Of a stretch of DNA of 64,000 bases, positions 33,201-44,138 are shown one piece after another (the first letter of the stretch is position 1; every line of letters starts with the position of its first letter). The DNA is taken from contig JAKZAN010000006.1 of assembly GCA_023053545.1 (NCBI GenBank), positions 7,011,001 to 7,075,000 on the forward strand, given 5' to 3'. This DNA is from Lepidurus packardi. Taxonomy: Eukaryota; Arthropoda; Branchiopoda; Notostraca; Triopsidae. The translations under genes were made by a program, and so were the position numbers. The notes beneath the pieces were generated by a model that saw only the letters and a list, made by a program, of their open reading frames with translations, ran no database searches and had not been told where the DNA came from.

Positions 33201-35078
33201 TACAAGAAAGAATACATCGATAATCCTGCGGCTGGACCGGCTGGAGGAGCGGAACGAAAAACGACGATCCGTGTCATTCGCCAACCCTGTACGGTTACAG
33301 CGTCTATCCCTGTGACGTCAGGAACAATCACGAGCATTGCTAATGCCAGCGAAGTATGCGAGATCAAAACTGAACCAGACCAGCCTGTCTATGTGAGACA
33401 GCCTATGCCCTTGGCTTTTTCTACTGGCAATGGAATGGTAATTTATCTCTGATTATAGCACGGAAACAAGTTTCTAATATCCCTTTTTTATTCTATTTTT
33501 TATTGATTTTTTTATGTGACCTCAGGTGTTGCATCCTAATCTACAGCTATTGAATTCTTCCTTGAAAGTATTGACCCCATCACAAGGTTTAAGCGGGATG
33601 ACGGGAGTAAGAGTGATTTCAGCATCAGACGCTTCTGCATCTCTTCAGCCGTTAATTGTACATTCTACAGCTACCACATCAAGTAAACATTTATATGGCT
33701 TATTTTATTTAACTAAATTATTTTTATTTTATTCATATCTATTTTTATTTTTTATTTATATTATATGTATTATATTATACAGTGAGTCATCGGTTAACGA
33801 ACATAATCCGTTCCAAACGGATGTTCGTTAACCGGTCATCGATTTACCGTGGACTTTAATGGGAATTTGATAAGTTCGTTCTGGAGGCCCCCAAAAAAAT
33901 AATAAATTATATAAATTATTACTAATGCTAGCCTAACCTAATTCATTTCCAGTCCAACTACTAATTTTCAACTCGAATGACACCCTGTCTGTCATGCTTT
34001 TCCGAAGAACGTTTTGCAACAATATGACACTGTAGTGCAGTTTTATTACCGGGTTTTTAACCGGACAACCTGTTGGTTCTGTTAGGTATTCATTATCCAA
34101 ACATAAAAATGCGCAAAAAAGTGTTCGTTATCCGATCACCCACTGTACTTATTTTATTTAACTAAATTATTTTTATTTTGTTTTATTATATTATATTTTT
34201 TATATTATATTTATTATTTTATTTATTTTATTATATTTATTTTTGTTATTTATCTTTTCTCAGTTGGTAAAGCAAGCTCAACAGCAATCTATACCAGTAC
34301 CACTGGTGCCAATCTGTTAAACGGTACCGCGACAACTAGTTTCTGCATTCCGGCAGGAATGGTAATTCCTGGACTTGTCGCTTTGCCTTCCGAGCACGGA
34401 AAAGGTCCTTCCCCGTTGGAGTCCAGATTAGGTGACAAAGTCTCTTCTACAACAGAGAACGGTACTTCGTTTACATAGATAGTATAGAAAGTGGCATGGG
34501 GGCCTAACATGCGCTTTTCGTGTTTTCAACAGCTGGAATTCCCAACGGAATGATTCATGCCAAGTCTGTTGGTCGTGTGACCCTTCAGCCAACAACTTCC
34601 TCTGGTATTGTTGCCACACATTAGTATGGATTTTCCCTTATAAACGTTGTTGTGGCGTAGGTATAACTCATGTAGTAACTCCTTTGGGCGTCTCTCGTTC
34701 GTTACCTATTATGACGCCCATGACGATGATTCCGCAAGGAAAGCATGTCGCACATATTATCTCAAACTCATCTCTTGAAAAGGTAACTTCATTGTGACAT
34801 TTACTTGTTAGAATTTTCTGGTTAGCAGTAAGTAAATTTTCTCAATGTAGGTAATGAGTGGTCCCCTGTTAAAGACGTCTATTCCTTTGCTAAGTGGTCA
34901 ATACCATTCGGTCATCAAGCCTTTAGTCGTAGTGGCCTCCCCCACTGCCGACACGCCCACTTCCACCACATCTTCGCAACCTCAACAGCATTCCCGCTAT
35001 AATTTTTCTTCGACCGCCTCACCTTCAGTGCCGCCAGTTTCTGCCAATCAACCAACGCCGTTTACAGATGGAGAGTGA
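21269..35078 (+). CDS. MNT: MAX-binding protein MNT (bHLH-zip repressor)
   Basis: Nine coding exons: 21269-21335, 25044-25656, 26069-26222, 32547-33437, 33526-33682, 34264-34461, 34533-34604, 34661-34782, 34851-35078; 833 aa. Residues 1-20 (MSLETLLEAAMYLEYRNEAR) are a SIN3-interaction amphipathic helix of the MXD/MNT class. A Ser/Pro/Arg-rich linker follows. The bHLH lies in exon 3 (TREVHNKLEKNRRAHLRECF, then LPSVEDKKLSNLGILKSALRCIQ), with the His-Glu-Arg E-box contacts present, and the leucine zipper begins in exon 4 (SLKRKEREYEHTMERLARDK). A long Pro/Ser/Thr/Val-rich C-terminus, typical of MNT rather than MXD, completes it. The protein dimerises with MAX and recruits SIN3-HDAC to CACGTG. 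Intron 1 (3.7 kb) and intron 3 (6.3 kb) are by far the largest in the window and contain transposon copies. Confidence 0.9.
22917..23866 (+). other. Cluster of unassigned open frames in MNT intron 1
   Basis: Four overlapping or adjacent plus-strand frames (22917-23099, 23096-23452, 23380-23646, 23639-23866) cover 950 bp and encode Lys/Arg-rich peptides. A homopolymer A run of about 18 at 23107-23124 lies between the first two. No family was recognised. They may be the remains of one frame broken by frameshifts, such as a decayed mobile element or retrocopy, or chance. No splice structure links them to MNT. Confidence 0.25.
24317..24940. mobile_element. TA-flanked Tc1/mariner-superfamily-type MITE, long copy
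   Basis: Terminal inverted repeats: 24317 starts CAGTGGGTGATCAGTTAACG and the other end at 24940 is its reverse complement with one mismatch. Both sides are flanked by TA (24315-24316 and 24941-24942). Just inside the left end a GTTAAC..GTTAAC palindrome repeats the terminus. The 33.8 kb copy shares both ends and about 330 bp of interior. This copy has about 250 bp more, including a minus-strand frame ending at 24581 with a Lys/Arg tail (KHKKKRRSV, stop) that may be a transposase C-terminus. Confidence 0.85.
25657..26068 (+). other. MNT intron 2 (412 bp)
   Basis: Separates the Ser/Pro-rich exon from the bHLH exon. T-rich towards the acceptor, with no other element seen. Confidence 0.6.
31585..32448 (+). 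mobile_element. Truncated pogo/Tigger-type transposon remnant
   Basis: It is flanked by TA on both sides, begins CAGTAT and ends in ATCTACTG, the reverse of CAGTAGAT. The interior encodes the N-terminus of a CENP-B/Tigger transposase from 32063: MATIKKRVDLNVKEKLRFSE, an in-frame TAG at 32126, then a psq-type helix-turn-helix (PQSEAAVKLRIPQSSLSKQL) and KKRKRVGK. A shifted frame then gives a FRWFKQASS helix before the sequence ends. The catalytic DDE core is absent, so it is a dead, internally deleted copy. The left boundary is less certain than the right. Confidence 0.72.
32063..32383 (+). pseudogene. Tigger/pogo transposase N-terminal fragment
   Basis: Only the DNA-binding HTH region survives. 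It contains one in-frame stop (TAG at 32126-32128) and a frame change near 32300. The helix-turn-helix core around SEAAVKLRIPQSSLS matches the CENP-B N-terminal fold. No DDE residues are present. Confidence 0.7.
33780..34145. mobile_element. TA-flanked MITE, short copy in MNT intron 5
   Basis: Same family as 24317-24940. The left end CAGTGAGTCATCGGTTAACG and the right end (reverse complement CAGTGGGTGATCGGATAACG) pair as inverted repeats, flanked by TA at 33778-33779 and 34146-34147. An internal hairpin (GTTAACGAACAT..ATGTTCGTTAAC) sits next to the left end. It lacks the central 250 bp of the longer copy. It makes up most of the 581 bp intron 33683-34263. Confidence 0.85.
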
Positions 35079-38000
35079 AAGTCGAAAAAGTTGTTTTCTG
35101 GCTTTACAAGATTTCAACACCGCTAGACTTGACATGTCTTCCTAACTTTATAACTTGTCTGCTTACCAATATAAAATTGCCTCGACTTCGGCAACAGTAC
35201 AAATGGTGTGAACCCGAAGCTAAAAAGGACAATTAGGGTATGACCTTGTTGATAAAATAAGTAGTAGCGGCCTGTAGCTGTGTGCGGATGACCAGTGGTT
35301 TATGTGTATTGACCGATCTCGCCAACGATTCAGGATGGTAAAGAAATTGACACATAGTTGCGATGCAAGGTGCAGTGTTTTGTGATAGACGCTAAGAAAA
35401 TTTCCTGGGACAATATGCGGATTGCACTAGAGGACAGGTGGATGAGCGTAACGAATATAATTCCTTGGGGCATTAATAATCAGGTGCGAACACCCGAACT
35501 ACGAACAATTTGTCATGTGGTATGTACGTTTGCATTATTAACATTGCGATTGTATGATTTTTGTAAAGAGGTTTCATCTGCTGTCAACTGACGTATGGTT
35601 TTCTGATTAAGCTCGTTAGAAATCGTGTAATGTAGATCACTTCATGATTGTCAATTGTGAATTCGCATAAATATCGTGGTTATGGTGTTGCTTATATGCG
35701 CGACGGAATAAACCATGTTGAGTTTTATCAGGAAAATTTAATAATTTTTTGTCATTCTTTTCGTTTTTGGACAAGATATTATTAATCCATAGAAAATATA
35801 GAAGCTGTTATAATAAGAGTGGCCACACCCCCTCCAGGCTTTCATGTTTTCGTATTTTTTTCGGCGGTAACCTTGGCTCCTAAGGGGCTGTTGCACACAA
35901 CCATATCGATCAAGATATCTTTACAAAATTATCGACGTTTTAGCAAGGATTTCACGCTTACTACCGTGGTTTCTTACTCATCTCTAATTTTTCTGGAGTC
36001 GTATGTCTAGGCTATGTCAAATGATACTACAGAAAAGGAACTGGAGCCTAAGTGTTATCAGATGATATTCTTTCTCAATATTTGAGTAATACCAGTCTTT
36101 TACATGTGATTTAAATTAAAGACTGGAGTATATCGTCTGACAATGTGCATTGTATGTGTGAGCTTTTAATAAAAATATTTAACGCAAACACAAGGACTTG
36201 TAATTATATTTGAGTGATTTTATTACATATGAAAATACATACAAAGAAATACAACATAATAACGCAAACTTCTAGAGAATACACTATATCGCTATAGGCA
36301 AATCGTCGTACATTTCTAAATAGAACAAAAGATGGATGGTATCAACTAATATCGTATACCACTTTTGACTTTTATTATATATTTGTAGAAGTTCGCGCAT
36401 TATTAAATGTTAGCGTATGACCGAGTGGATAAGACACAAGCCTTGGGATCGAAAGATCGTGGGTTCGAAACCCAGTAGAGGCAATTTGTTTCGTAAAAAA
36501 AATAACGAAGTATTAAATGGCTCTTACTCTGTACCTCATGCCTTCTCTGCAACGTTCCTATACCTATATTCGAAATTGTGAAGCTACGGCATCACGAGCT
36601 CGAATATCGGGGATAGGAAACTGAACAGGGAAAAGGGGGGAGGCGCTCGATTTTTCACGATTTTTGAAGGGACCCCTTGATACCGCATTATTTCTTATGG
36701 AGAAAGTCCTGAAAACGCTTTTCCAGCTCGAAAAGAGACCACACCCACTTTTTAGCGCATTCCACCAATAAGATTCGTCCATTTAGGAACCACGCCCCGG
36801 ATGGATTTTTCTATCGGATTTTTTGAAAAATCACGCAGAAATATTCAAAATTTTCATTTTTATTGCAAAAATTAATAATACAAAAAGGAAATTTTTGGAA
36901 ACTAGATTTTACGGGGAACTTTTTGGTACAACAAATAAGGAATTCCAGTGGGAAGCAAAACATCTCATTTTCACAATATTAGAATCCAATTTTTAGAGCT
37001 AAGAAAAGTCACAGAACAAAAATGTAGATTTACAGCAGATTTAGACGGCAGCACTAGAACAACGTTTCTGGACGGATATATTTTACAAGAAAAAAAAAAT
37101 ATGAAACAATTCTTCTCAAAACTTTTACAATAATACACAATGTCGAACCCACAACGTCGCACAACGGCTTTGCAGATTTGGAAGGCATAGCGCTAGAGCA
37201 ATGTTTCTGGAAGGAGGCTTGGGCTAATGGCAACGTGACACGTAAGTACGACTCGAAAGAAGGCCGCCGGATTCTGACACAAATCCGACGAGTCCATAAT
37301 CTTGTAAGGGACCAAATTAAATTACGAAAATGACGAGCAAATTGATTCGATCCTGGACTTTGATTTCAAATGGAGAATCACAATCATTTCCTACTTGATC
37401 AGGTCTTCTGCTTCACTACTAGCTTAAACTACTTCACTTCTAAGCTTCTACTTCACTACTAGCTTCACTACTAGCTTAAACAAAATCGCTGGAGAAAAGC
37501 ATTTCTGCACTGACTGCTTTCTAGGGAGCAACTGACGTTATAGGGGTTCTTCAGGGTAGACATCCGTTAGGAGTTCAACAAACTTTCGAATTCGTACTCC
37601 TGAACTTGTCCGGGCATATTTTGCTGTTTATATGAAACCTGCTAATTTCACGATTTTATAATAGAAAACTTTTTAAACACGAGTGTTGTTCTGGTTTACT
37701 AACGGGACTAGACATGACAGTAACTAAGTTTGTAAGGAATTAAAAATAGTTATAAAATCAAATATAAGAATTCTTACATCCGTGCTTGAAATTTGGGGTT
37801 TTTGAGAAAAGAGACATCGAAGGTCCCTAAATATCTTATTATGATTTTGGAGAACGCGAGATAAAAGAAAGATTTCACGAAAACTGTCTGAATTGAATTA
37901 ACTGTAATATGAAGGAAACTTGGAAGCATTCGTAGGGGAACTAGTAGCAAAACGAAAAGAAGAAAAAAGTGTTTTGATATTGTTTCCTAGTAACTACCAA

Positions 38001-38413
38001 ATGCAAAGTTAACTGCGTGGTTTTCATACCAGTTAACTATTCATAATTGAAGTTTAAACTTCATTGGCTGAAAAGGCGGATATTTATTGGGATTAATTAA
38101 GAGCAAGTTGGAAAATTAAGGCTGTTTGCATGCATCTGGATTCCAGCACAACATTTACTATCGTAGACCTGCGTCCAAGAGCTGATACGCTACGCTTAGC
38201 GCTTTTTTTCTTTCACCTGTGTTACATCGCCAAGCAAACAGTCCAAAGGCGAGACTACAAGCTGGCCGGAGCAACCTTTCCGTCGATTCCATTACCCATT
38301 TTCTTATTTTTACGCTAGGTGGCAGTTAAAGCTAGTTTGTTTCGACAGTTTTGTTTATGTGGTTCTGGAGACTGGTAGTAAATCGCTTCACGGGTTCATA
38401 CTTTTAAGCAAAA
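35079..38413. other. Intergenic region MNT to PPIL2
   Basis: 3.3 kb. The first part is probably MNT 3' UTR (AATAAA-type signals around 35708 and 36168). It holds a tRNA-like sequence at 36413-36483, an imperfect repeat pair at 37035/37172, and a patch of short CTTCACTACTAGCTT-type repeats at 37400-37485. No gene could be supported. Confidence 0.5.
36413..36483 (+). repeat. tRNA-like sequence, probably tRNA-derived SINE head or tRNA pseudogene
   Basis: It contains an A-box-like segment (TGACCGAGTGGATAAG) and a near-perfect B box (GGGTTCGAAACC), 50 bp apart. Spacing of D arm, anticodon loop, variable loop and T loop aligns base for base with arginine-type tRNAs (CTTGGGA occupies the anticodon-loop position). 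However, the anticodon stem (CAAGC against TCGAA) does not pair and the acceptor stem pairs only partly. It is therefore unlikely to be a working tRNA. The internal pol III promoter and downstream A-rich run suggest a SINE. Confidence 0.5.
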
Positions 38414-40525
38414 ATGGGTAAACGCCAACATCAAAAAGACAAAATGTAAGAAATAATAATTGCTCTAGAAGTCTATGACAACTGACAATTTTTAAATTTG
38501 TAATTCATGTTTTAATTCATTTAGGTACTTGACGTGTACGGAGTGGAGTACGCTGTATGGCGGCAAGAAAGCGGCTTCAACTCCAAATGGGTCTACTGCG
38601 TCATTTAAGCGCTTACCATTTCATCATTGTTCACTGTCCCTTCAGAAGTTCGAAAACCCTGTTTGTGACAAGCATGGAAACTTGTTTGATATCCTGGCGA
38701 TTGTACCCTATATCAAAAAGTTTAAAATCAATCCCGTCACTGGAGAGGTACTTGAAAATCGTTGAAATTGATTTTTTTAAATAATTAGCTCTTGTAGCCT
38801 TTGGATTCTAAAGGACTCATACGTCTCAAGTTCGCTGTCGATACGGAAGGTGATTATCAGTGTCCTGTCCTCTTCAAGTCTTTCACAGACAAGTCACACA
38901 TCGTTGCCAACAAACTTACTGGAAACGTTTTCAGTTTTGAAGTAAAGAACTGTTCCTTTAAATATATTTAGTTTCATGCTTATATCATTTATGTTTAGGC
39001 AATTGAACAATTGAACATCAAAACGAAAAATTGGAAAGATTTATTAACAGACGAGCCTTTTAAACGAGAAGACCTTATTACCCTGCAAGACCCGGGGGAT
39101 CTTGCGAAATTCAATATTTCCAATTTTCATCACATAAAAAATGAAATTAGGATTGAAGATGAAGGTAATTATTTTTCTCGGCTCCTTCCCTTCCTTATTC
39201 AATTAGTATCTTAGAATTGGTCCGTGCTCGCACTGACCCCGTTGCTCGTCTTAAGAAAGTTGCTCCAGAGACAAAAGATATCCTTGAAGAACTGGAAAGG
39301 GAATATAAAGCGCCAGAGAGAACTAAAGAAGCGAAAAAAGCCGTAGCGGACAAATTTAACGCTGTATAATCAAATTACTTGTTTAGTAGCGTGGTTTTAT
39401 GGTATGTCAATTCTCCTAGGCTCCGTATTCTACTGGAATGGTTGCAGCCGGATTTACGTCAACCGTAATGGCCCCACTTACAACCCATGAAGCTGCTATT
39501 TTGGATGACGATGTTGTCCGGTATAGCAGGATTAAGAAGAAAGGTCAGACGGGTTTTTTGTCGTTTTTCGTTTGTTGAGATCTATTTTGTGTTTTTCGGT
39601 AGGTTACGTACGTCTTCTAACAAATTTGGGACCACTAAATGTGGAACTTCATTGCGACACGGTTCCCAAAACTTGCGAGAACTTTCTAAAGTTGAGCCAA
39701 CAAGGCTACTATAATGGAACCAAGTTTCATCGCTCCATAAAGTATTTCATGGTAGGCGTAGAAGTTACTTTGGAGACTATTCAGAAGCTAATGAGGGTCT
39801 TTAATGCAGGTTCAGGGTGGAGACCCGACTGGAACTGGTCGAGGTGGACAATCTTATTGGGACAAACCGTTTCCTGATGAAATCAAGCCTAATTTGTCTC
39901 ACGATCAGAAAGGAGTTTTAGCCATGGCGAATAGCGGACCTGACACCAACAAATCTCAATTGTAGGTCGAGCATATTTGATTTACAGAGGTAAACGTGAC
40001 TTATTTCTAGCTTCATCACGTACCGTGCGTGTAAGCACTTGGACAAGAAACATACAGTTTTTGGAAAAGTTGTGGGCGGTTTGGAGACGTTAAACGCAAT
40101 AGAACGTGTTGAGACAGATAACAAAGACGTGCCAATTGAAGACATAGTAATTGAACAAGCTCTAGTTTTTGTGGACCCCTACACCGAAGTAGATGAGCAG
40201 GTATTAAACTACTCTCTTAAAGTTATTCCAGTCCTTAACAATTTCCGTTTAGTTAGTTAAAGAACGAGAAGAAGATAAACAACAGAGAGAAGATGAAAAA
40301 AATGCTTCCAAAGCTCCCGTCAAGAAGAAGGACGAGACTCCAAAGGTTTATAGCTCATCAGTTGGGAAATACATCAACCCAGCTACTGTCAAGTAAAAAG
40401 CTATAGTAAATTATAAACAAAAAATTACGATATTCTGAATTTCTAGGATGACGGATGCTCCGCCCCCAGCCAAGAAAAAGGCTACTGCTACAGGATATAA
40501 CTTCGGAAATTTTGGGTCGTGGTGA
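38414..40525 (+). CDS. PPIL2: Cyclophilin-type peptidyl-prolyl isomerase-like 2 with U-box
   Basis: Eleven exons: 38414-38445, 38525-38747, 38798-38941, 38999-39164, 39215-39363, 39420-39543, 39603-39751, 39810-39961, 40011-40200, 40253-40392, 40447-40525; 515 aa. The N-terminus [18 protein letters not shown] is the family start. A U-box follows at about 40-110, the coiled linker [19 protein letters not shown] at about 220-240, and then the cyclophilin domain at about 280-440 ([48 protein letters not shown]). The C-terminus ends YNFGNFGSW as in other PPIL2. It is a spliceosome-associated cyclophilin/E3 protein. Human length is about 520. The stop is only 47 bp from that of convergent GPATCH3. 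Confidence 0.95.
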
Positions 40526-40572
40526 AATTTTGTTATAAAATGTATTTCAAACCTCCTTATTATACAAACTTT

Positions 40573-42296
40573 TCAAACCAAAGCAAAAGGATTGTGTTTC
40601 CATGCGTAGTCTTTTCGATGCTTTAGCAGAGTTTCTGGAGTAGCACGAAGTAATGGCTGAGGTTCGGGATCTGCCTCGCTAGGATCATCGTAAATGGTGG
40701 AAATAATAATGTCATCATCGTCTCGGACTGATCGCAGAGGTTTTTGTCTGAAACCTGTCCTTACAAGCTCTTCACCGTGATATCTGTAATTTAAATTTAA
40801 GGTTAATCACTATTTTACAAATAAAAAAATAGATATTACCCAAACCCTGATTTGTCGTAAGTCTTCTGACCCTCAACTTCAATTGGCTCCTTTATGCCCA
40901 GTTGTGAACGACCTAGGCTCTGACCAGCTCTCCAACCTTGCTTCCGCATAACATGCCTGGCTATACCTTTGGCATCAAACGCTCCCGGTGGTAAACCCTT
41001 CAAGTTAACTTCTTGACTTGGTTTTTGGCGCTTACCGGCTCCTTTAGAAGCCGTCGAAGAAGGTTTTTTGAACACGCTTGGTGTTCTCCCTTCCTTATCG
41101 AGCTGGTCTTGTCTAATGGTTAATAAGTCTTTTGCGTCTTTGTCGCCAGCGCCTACAAGATCATATTCATAATACGTTCATTGGGTTGATTTGAAAAAAT
41201 TATTTCCATGCCTGGCACGTAGTACGCTTCCATATCCACATCCCAATCGTCCGCCGTCTTTTCGTCAAAGTCTCCAGCTGCTTTATCCCATTCGACTGCG
41301 TCAGTATAGAAAACTAAGCCAGAACCACCTTTTTCCCAAACGACTTCCATGTCTTCTTCATATAAACGTTCCTTTGCGCGTCCTTGCTCTGTTACATCGT
41401 TATGAAGCGACTCGTGGCGTTCCCACTCTTCCCCACCATCTTCGTCATACTCCTCGTCTTCAACTTTGTGTTCTTGACTTTTATTTGAAGTTAAAGGTTT
41501 CGATAAACGTTGTCGTGATCGTGGAGAAGTCGAGCTTGACGTTGTGAATTTTGAAGGCACTGAAGATATGATTGATGGACCATAATCGAAGAAAACGCTT
41601 CCATATTTCGGCCGACATCTAAAAATAATAAATTATACTGCATGAAGAGGGGTACGACAGACAGGAATACCTTATTCTGGTAAAGTCAATGCCCAATTTC
41701 TTTATAAGTCCTGCAGGCATCTCGCATTTTTGAATGAGCTTAATAAAGTGCTTGGTTGGGGTACCGACGTTTCCTCTTGGCATGACCAAAGGTGGCCGTA
41801 ATTCTGGGGTGTCTGGCATTGTGTCAGTTTCCTGTTGGTATTTAACAACTGAGCATAGAACATGGTCGGAGAGTTCGGAGTCTTGTCTGTCTGTCCATGG
41901 TTTCATATGGTAGCTCAGGACAAACTTGTCAAGGCGTTCTTCTGACTTTAATTTAACCAAGCAAGAGTAAATTTTAGACTCTAGATTTAGCTCCGAACCC
42001 TGAGTTGATTCCTTGTCCTTTTCCTGCTGTACAGTAATGTCTTTAATGTTACAGTTAGTCTTAATGGAATTAACAATGGTATTTTGAACTCTATGACGGA
42101 AATGGAAGCACTGGAATCTTGAGGTTTCTACGAAGTCCGAAAAGTGTCTTCGGAGATCAGCTGAATGAAAGCTAGACGGAATATTTCGTATTTCTGCAAA
42201 AAAACGAACCTTTTTCTCCAGATTTGCCATTGACATGCAACATTTGTTTTGATATACTGTGACGTCGCCAGCAACGGAGAACGCACACAGCGCCAT
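40573..42296 (-). CDS. GPATCH3: G-patch domain-containing protein 3
   Basis: Exons: 42296-41671, 41618-41212, 41152-40840 and 40783-40573, giving 518 aa. The N-terminal domain (IRNIPSSFHSADLRRHFSDF) and MPRGNVGTPTKHFIKLI, then EEWERHESLHNDVTEQ, EKGGSGLVFYTDAVEWDKA and TADDWDVDMEAYY follow the family order. A G-patch (RHVMRKQGWRAGQSLGRSQLG...) and ISTIYDDP complete it. Between 41212 and 41152 there is no GT donor that keeps frame. A 59-bp GC-AG intron (CAG/GC...TAG) restores a continuous EAYYVPGAGDKDAKDLL that aligns without gaps to the family. An alternative start is the downstream MSMANLEKK. The vertebrate protein is a nuclear G-patch protein reported to damp antiviral signalling. Confidence 0.88.
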
Positions 42297-42494
42297 CTGA
42301 GTTAAAGCTAAAGCACAAAGTAGACAAGACTAAATTAATAAAAGACCAAGCGACATAATTTAAGGAATGAAGAAATGTACTTGAAATGTTTCTTTCTTAT
42401 CCAATGAAATAATAGGTCAAAACAAAAAAAATCATTTAAAAAGTGTACATTTCCGACCACAAGAACAAAACGCATTCCATTCTTTTTTCTAGGT

Positions 42495-44138
42495 TCATAA
42501 CTGAACTTTCTTTGTGGCTCCAAGTCTTGTAGGATCCTGAGATGGATAGTAAACTCCTTGTCGAGACGGTCCAGCAAAACTAGGATACGGTTCTGCTCCA
42601 GCTCCGAAGACAGGAGGCGGGGCCATCGGCATATCGGGCATCATACCGTAACCGTACTCGGGTCCAGGCACAGGAGTTGGTCCAGTGGCTGTGGCTGCCT
42701 TCTTGCTTTTCTTGGGCGGTGCTGAGTCGTCCTTATTGGCAGGTCTCTTGTTGTAATGTTCAGCCGGTGTCGGTTTAGGCAAACCAGGGACAGGTTCAAA
42801 ATAGGGCAGTTCAGAACCAGCCAAAGTACCTTAAACAAAAGCGTAGGTATTAAAGATAATAACAATTACAGTATTATGACGATAACGAACGTACTTGCAC
42901 CTGGAGTTCCTTGTTTTCCTTGAGGTCTTCCCCAGCGGATTACCAAACGATGCCCCTCAATGATCAGCTTATTAAATGTACCCTGAGCAGCCAGCTCAGA
43001 AGCATATCGAGTTGCAAACGTAACGAATGCACACTGCTGTTTTGGGGACACGTGAATGTTTCGTATCTCACCGTATTGGTAAAAATGATCCCTATGCAAT
43101 AAAACACTATATTTATTTTTAAAGGTGATTTTGAACGGTTTACCGTAAGTCTTTTTCTCCGACTGAATCTCCCAAGCCTCCGATGTATAAGGTAGTAATT
43201 GTTTTATCTTCTGGTGGGTCAAGTCTTGGCATGGCGGATGCACGACGCATCAGTTTGTCAGCCACAGGGTCATTCGTACCATAGTAGCTGTTCAAGGAAA
43301 GAAAAAATCTATGAAGAAACTGTCATACACTGGGTCTTTTCCATTACCGATCTCTGATGTTCTGGTCAGACAATGGATCATCCGGATCGGTGGGTTTTTC
43401 GTGACGATAAGGACATTCTTCTCCTCGTTTGCACTCCCCTTTCACCCAGAAAGAACAGATATGAGGACGGTTCCTAGCATAGTAAGGGGTTGTTCTGGCC
43501 AACTTTAGCAACAAGTCTGAAGGAGGTTGCGCTTTTCCACTTGGAGCTCCAGGGACAAAAGTTGGATCTCCAGATGCAGCCATCTATAAAACAAAGAGGA
43601 ACTTTACAGAAATTGTCTTAGAACAGTCTCTTACATACTTGTCTTTCTGCATTGCTAATAAAATATTCCTTGTTCACGTCCGTTTTGGGCAAGAGCGCAT
43701 CCTGCGTCCTAATTGCTTGATCTCGGACTTGAATAGGTAAGCCGTATTCCAGATCCAAGAGGCAAGTTTGGCACACATTCTTGAGTTTCGCGCAAGTCTG
43801 ACACACTTCGGTCTTTTTGAAACGCATTTTCACTCCAGGACACCAACGAAATGTGGTAAAGGGGCGAACACAAATTTTACATTCAGTTCCATACTTTTCC
43901 TTCATCTATAAATAAGGAAAACTGTTAGTCTTCTTGGTAACCTTATACTAGAAAGGTTTTACCATACGAATGTACGGATTATCCCCCAAGCATGTCTGGC
44001 AGAGAATGGGAAATTCCTAAGAAAACAATACGTAATGATTCGCTTTAGTAAAAGCCATGCCACAGAGAAAATTGTTTACTTACTGCATCTTCCCAACTCT
44101 GCCTATTATATAAGTTTGTTCCCTTTGACATCGCCATG
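42495..44138 (-). CDS. RBM22: Pre-mRNA-splicing factor RBM22
   Basis: Exons: 44138-44084, 44016-43973, 43905-43639, 43583-43348, 43287-43144, 43091-42895 and 42829-42495; 425 aa. The start [20 protein letters not shown], the zinc-binding segments [15 protein letters not shown] and [16 protein letters not shown], a CCCH finger ([21 protein letters not shown]) and an RRM ([21 protein letters not shown]) are present in RBM22/Cwc2 order. A proline-rich C-terminus follows. RBM22 contacts U6 snRNA and the intron in the activated spliceosome. Length is close to human (420). It lies 198 bp upstream of GPATCH3 on the same strand. Confidence 0.95.

Noticed and set aside
36413..36483. Functional tRNA with anticodon TGG or a neighbouring triplet.
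   Set aside because: The anticodon stem does not pair and the acceptor stem is only partly complementary, so a SINE or pseudogene is more likely.
41153..41211. Apparent one-base frameshift in GPATCH3 just before the GDKDAKDLL segment.
   Set aside because: A GC-AG intron explains the break without any lesion and gives a gapless match to the family.
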